64,000 nucleotides of DNA from Arsenophonus sp052174455 (GTDB taxonomy: Bacteria; Pseudomonadota; Gammaproteobacteria; Enterobacterales; Enterobacteriaceae). The notes under the pieces are model-generated. The model was given only the letters and a program-made list of their open reading frames with translations, had not been told where the DNA came from and made no database searches. Shown here in pieces: positions 63,046-64,000 of this stretch. Position numbers and translations under genes: made by a program. The stretch covers positions 310,001 through 374,000 of the forward strand of contig JBQMRP010000004.1 in assembly GCA_052174455.1 (NCBI GenBank), in the 5' to 3' direction. Every line of letters begins with the position of its first letter. Position 1 is the stretch's first letter.

Positions 63046-64000
63046 TAGGATTAGTGTAATGGTTAGTTAAGTGCCAGAATTTTTTTTGTTGTTAATTAAT
63101 CATCTTAAGTTATTAATATTTATAAGTTTAGTTCGGTGGAGTTTATAATTAATTATCCCGAATCTGATGGTCTCTAATATAGAGAACCTGAACAAGCGAT
63201 CGCTATGCTGTCTGTAAGTTAATTAGTTAATGCTTATCACAAACAATAAAAATAGATGATTATAAATATTTAATTTTTAATTAGATTAATTTTGATTATG
63301 GTTTAATAAAAATAATCATGTAAACGATACTAATGCTAATATGTAGTAGCACATAAAAATCTATTTGCTAGCTTAAATTGCTATTTTTAAATCATGCAGC
63401 TCATAATGAAGTCAATGTGTAGCCCACACTAAATAGGTTAAATAATCATTAATAGAAAATACAGCTAAATAAAGGTTTACTAAAACTATGCCAGAATCTG
63501 TTCATAATTAAATATTTTTATCTAGAATTCACCTAGAGCAATTAAGATTTCTAAGAAAAGTATAATAACAAAAAGAGACAATTACATTCCATATACAACC
63601 AGCACCAAATATATAATAATCTCCAAAAATAGGTTTATCAGAAGGTTTTTAGAATGATTGATAATTATTATCCTTAGATAATCTTGGCGCTATAGCTAAG
63701 ATTATAATTGTTACTAGAAAAGTTATACCATAGTAATTTCATAATCGTTTATTGAGTTCAAACCAAATTTTTGTATGAAATGAAGTTATTATTGAAGTAA
63801 AAATATTAATTAATAAAACGATTGGATTATGGAGTAAGTTAACATAGTTAGACTAACCTTCCCTTTTGTTGTTAATAAAAGACGCCATAAAGCATAACTA
63901 AACTAAACTAAATTTAAGAGGTGGCGGTTGTTTCTACTACAATATAAAACAATAAGATCTAACCCTCTGTTGCCATTAATTTAATCGCATTTTTGCGTAT
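63046..64000. other. No gene recognised
   Basis: AT-rich terminal stretch of the window. No open frame above a few dozen codons, no RNA gene, and no match to the IS remnants described. Confidence 0.5.

Overview
The window looks like a chromosome segment of a gammaproteobacterial (Enterobacterales) insect endosymbiont caught part-way through genome reduction. Three things point that way. Every recognisable protein is closest in length and motif to its enteric counterpart. The DNA is very AT-rich. Only about a third of the 64 kb codes; the rest is decaying pseudogene and insertion-sequence remnant rather than compact intergenic DNA. A Serratia symbiotica-type secondary aphid symbiont is my best guess. 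That species call is inference; the 'enteric, host-restricted, intermediate decay' call is much firmer.

Layout. (1) 1-3000: no gene, fragments of dead insertion sequences (IS). (2) 3003-8454: an rrnB-like rRNA operon in which 16S is a pseudogene and the spacer tRNA-Glu has decayed, but 23S (with an intervening sequence in helix 25) and 5S are intact. (3) 8455-11764: nested IS remnants. (4) 11765-14763: murB-birA, with coaA converging on them. (5) 14764-17660: IS remnants. (6) 17661-19496: the tRNA-Thr, -Tyr, -Gly, -Thr and tuf operon with promoter and terminator. (7) 19497-22487: IS remnants. (8) 22488-36454: the complete S10, spc and alpha ribosomal-protein clusters, rpsJ to rplQ, including secY and rpoA, closed by a 40-base palindromic terminator. 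(9) 36455-43156: 6.7 kb without a gene. (10) 43157-47716: engB, then polA, whose 5'-nuclease and polymerase (Klenow) domains are separated by three in-frame stop codons. (11) 47717-50298: IS remnants. (12) 50299-51397: bioH and feoC, convergent. (13) 51398-58080: IS remnants and unrecognised decayed DNA. (14) 58100-60950, minus strand: a second, dead rRNA operon (16S pseudogene, 23S fragment) still carrying intact tRNA-Ile and tRNA-Ala. (15) 60960-64000: IS remnants, then nothing recognised.

How the genes work together: almost everything retained serves translation (rRNA, six tRNAs, 26 ribosomal proteins, EF-Tu, the ribosome-assembly GTPase EngB), transcription (RpoA), protein export (SecY), replication and repair (PolA), cell wall (MurB) and cofactors (CoaA for CoA, BirA and BioH for biotin). 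FeoC is an apparent orphan of iron uptake. At least three IS families recur as degenerate copies: IS256-like, IS481-like and IS1595-like. I recognised them by translating conserved stretches through frameshifts and stops.

Most notable observations: PolA fission exactly at the domain boundary plus an Asp-to-Asn change at a 3'-5' exonuclease metal ligand; two 16S pseudogenes that have lost the anti-Shine-Dalgarno, one beside an intact 23S; a tuf gene joining tufB upstream context to tufA downstream context, suggesting tuf-tuf recombination; and perfect hairpins replacing the S4-binding leader before rpsM. I found no CRISPR array, toxin-antitoxin pair, intact mobile element or clear new multi-gene system.
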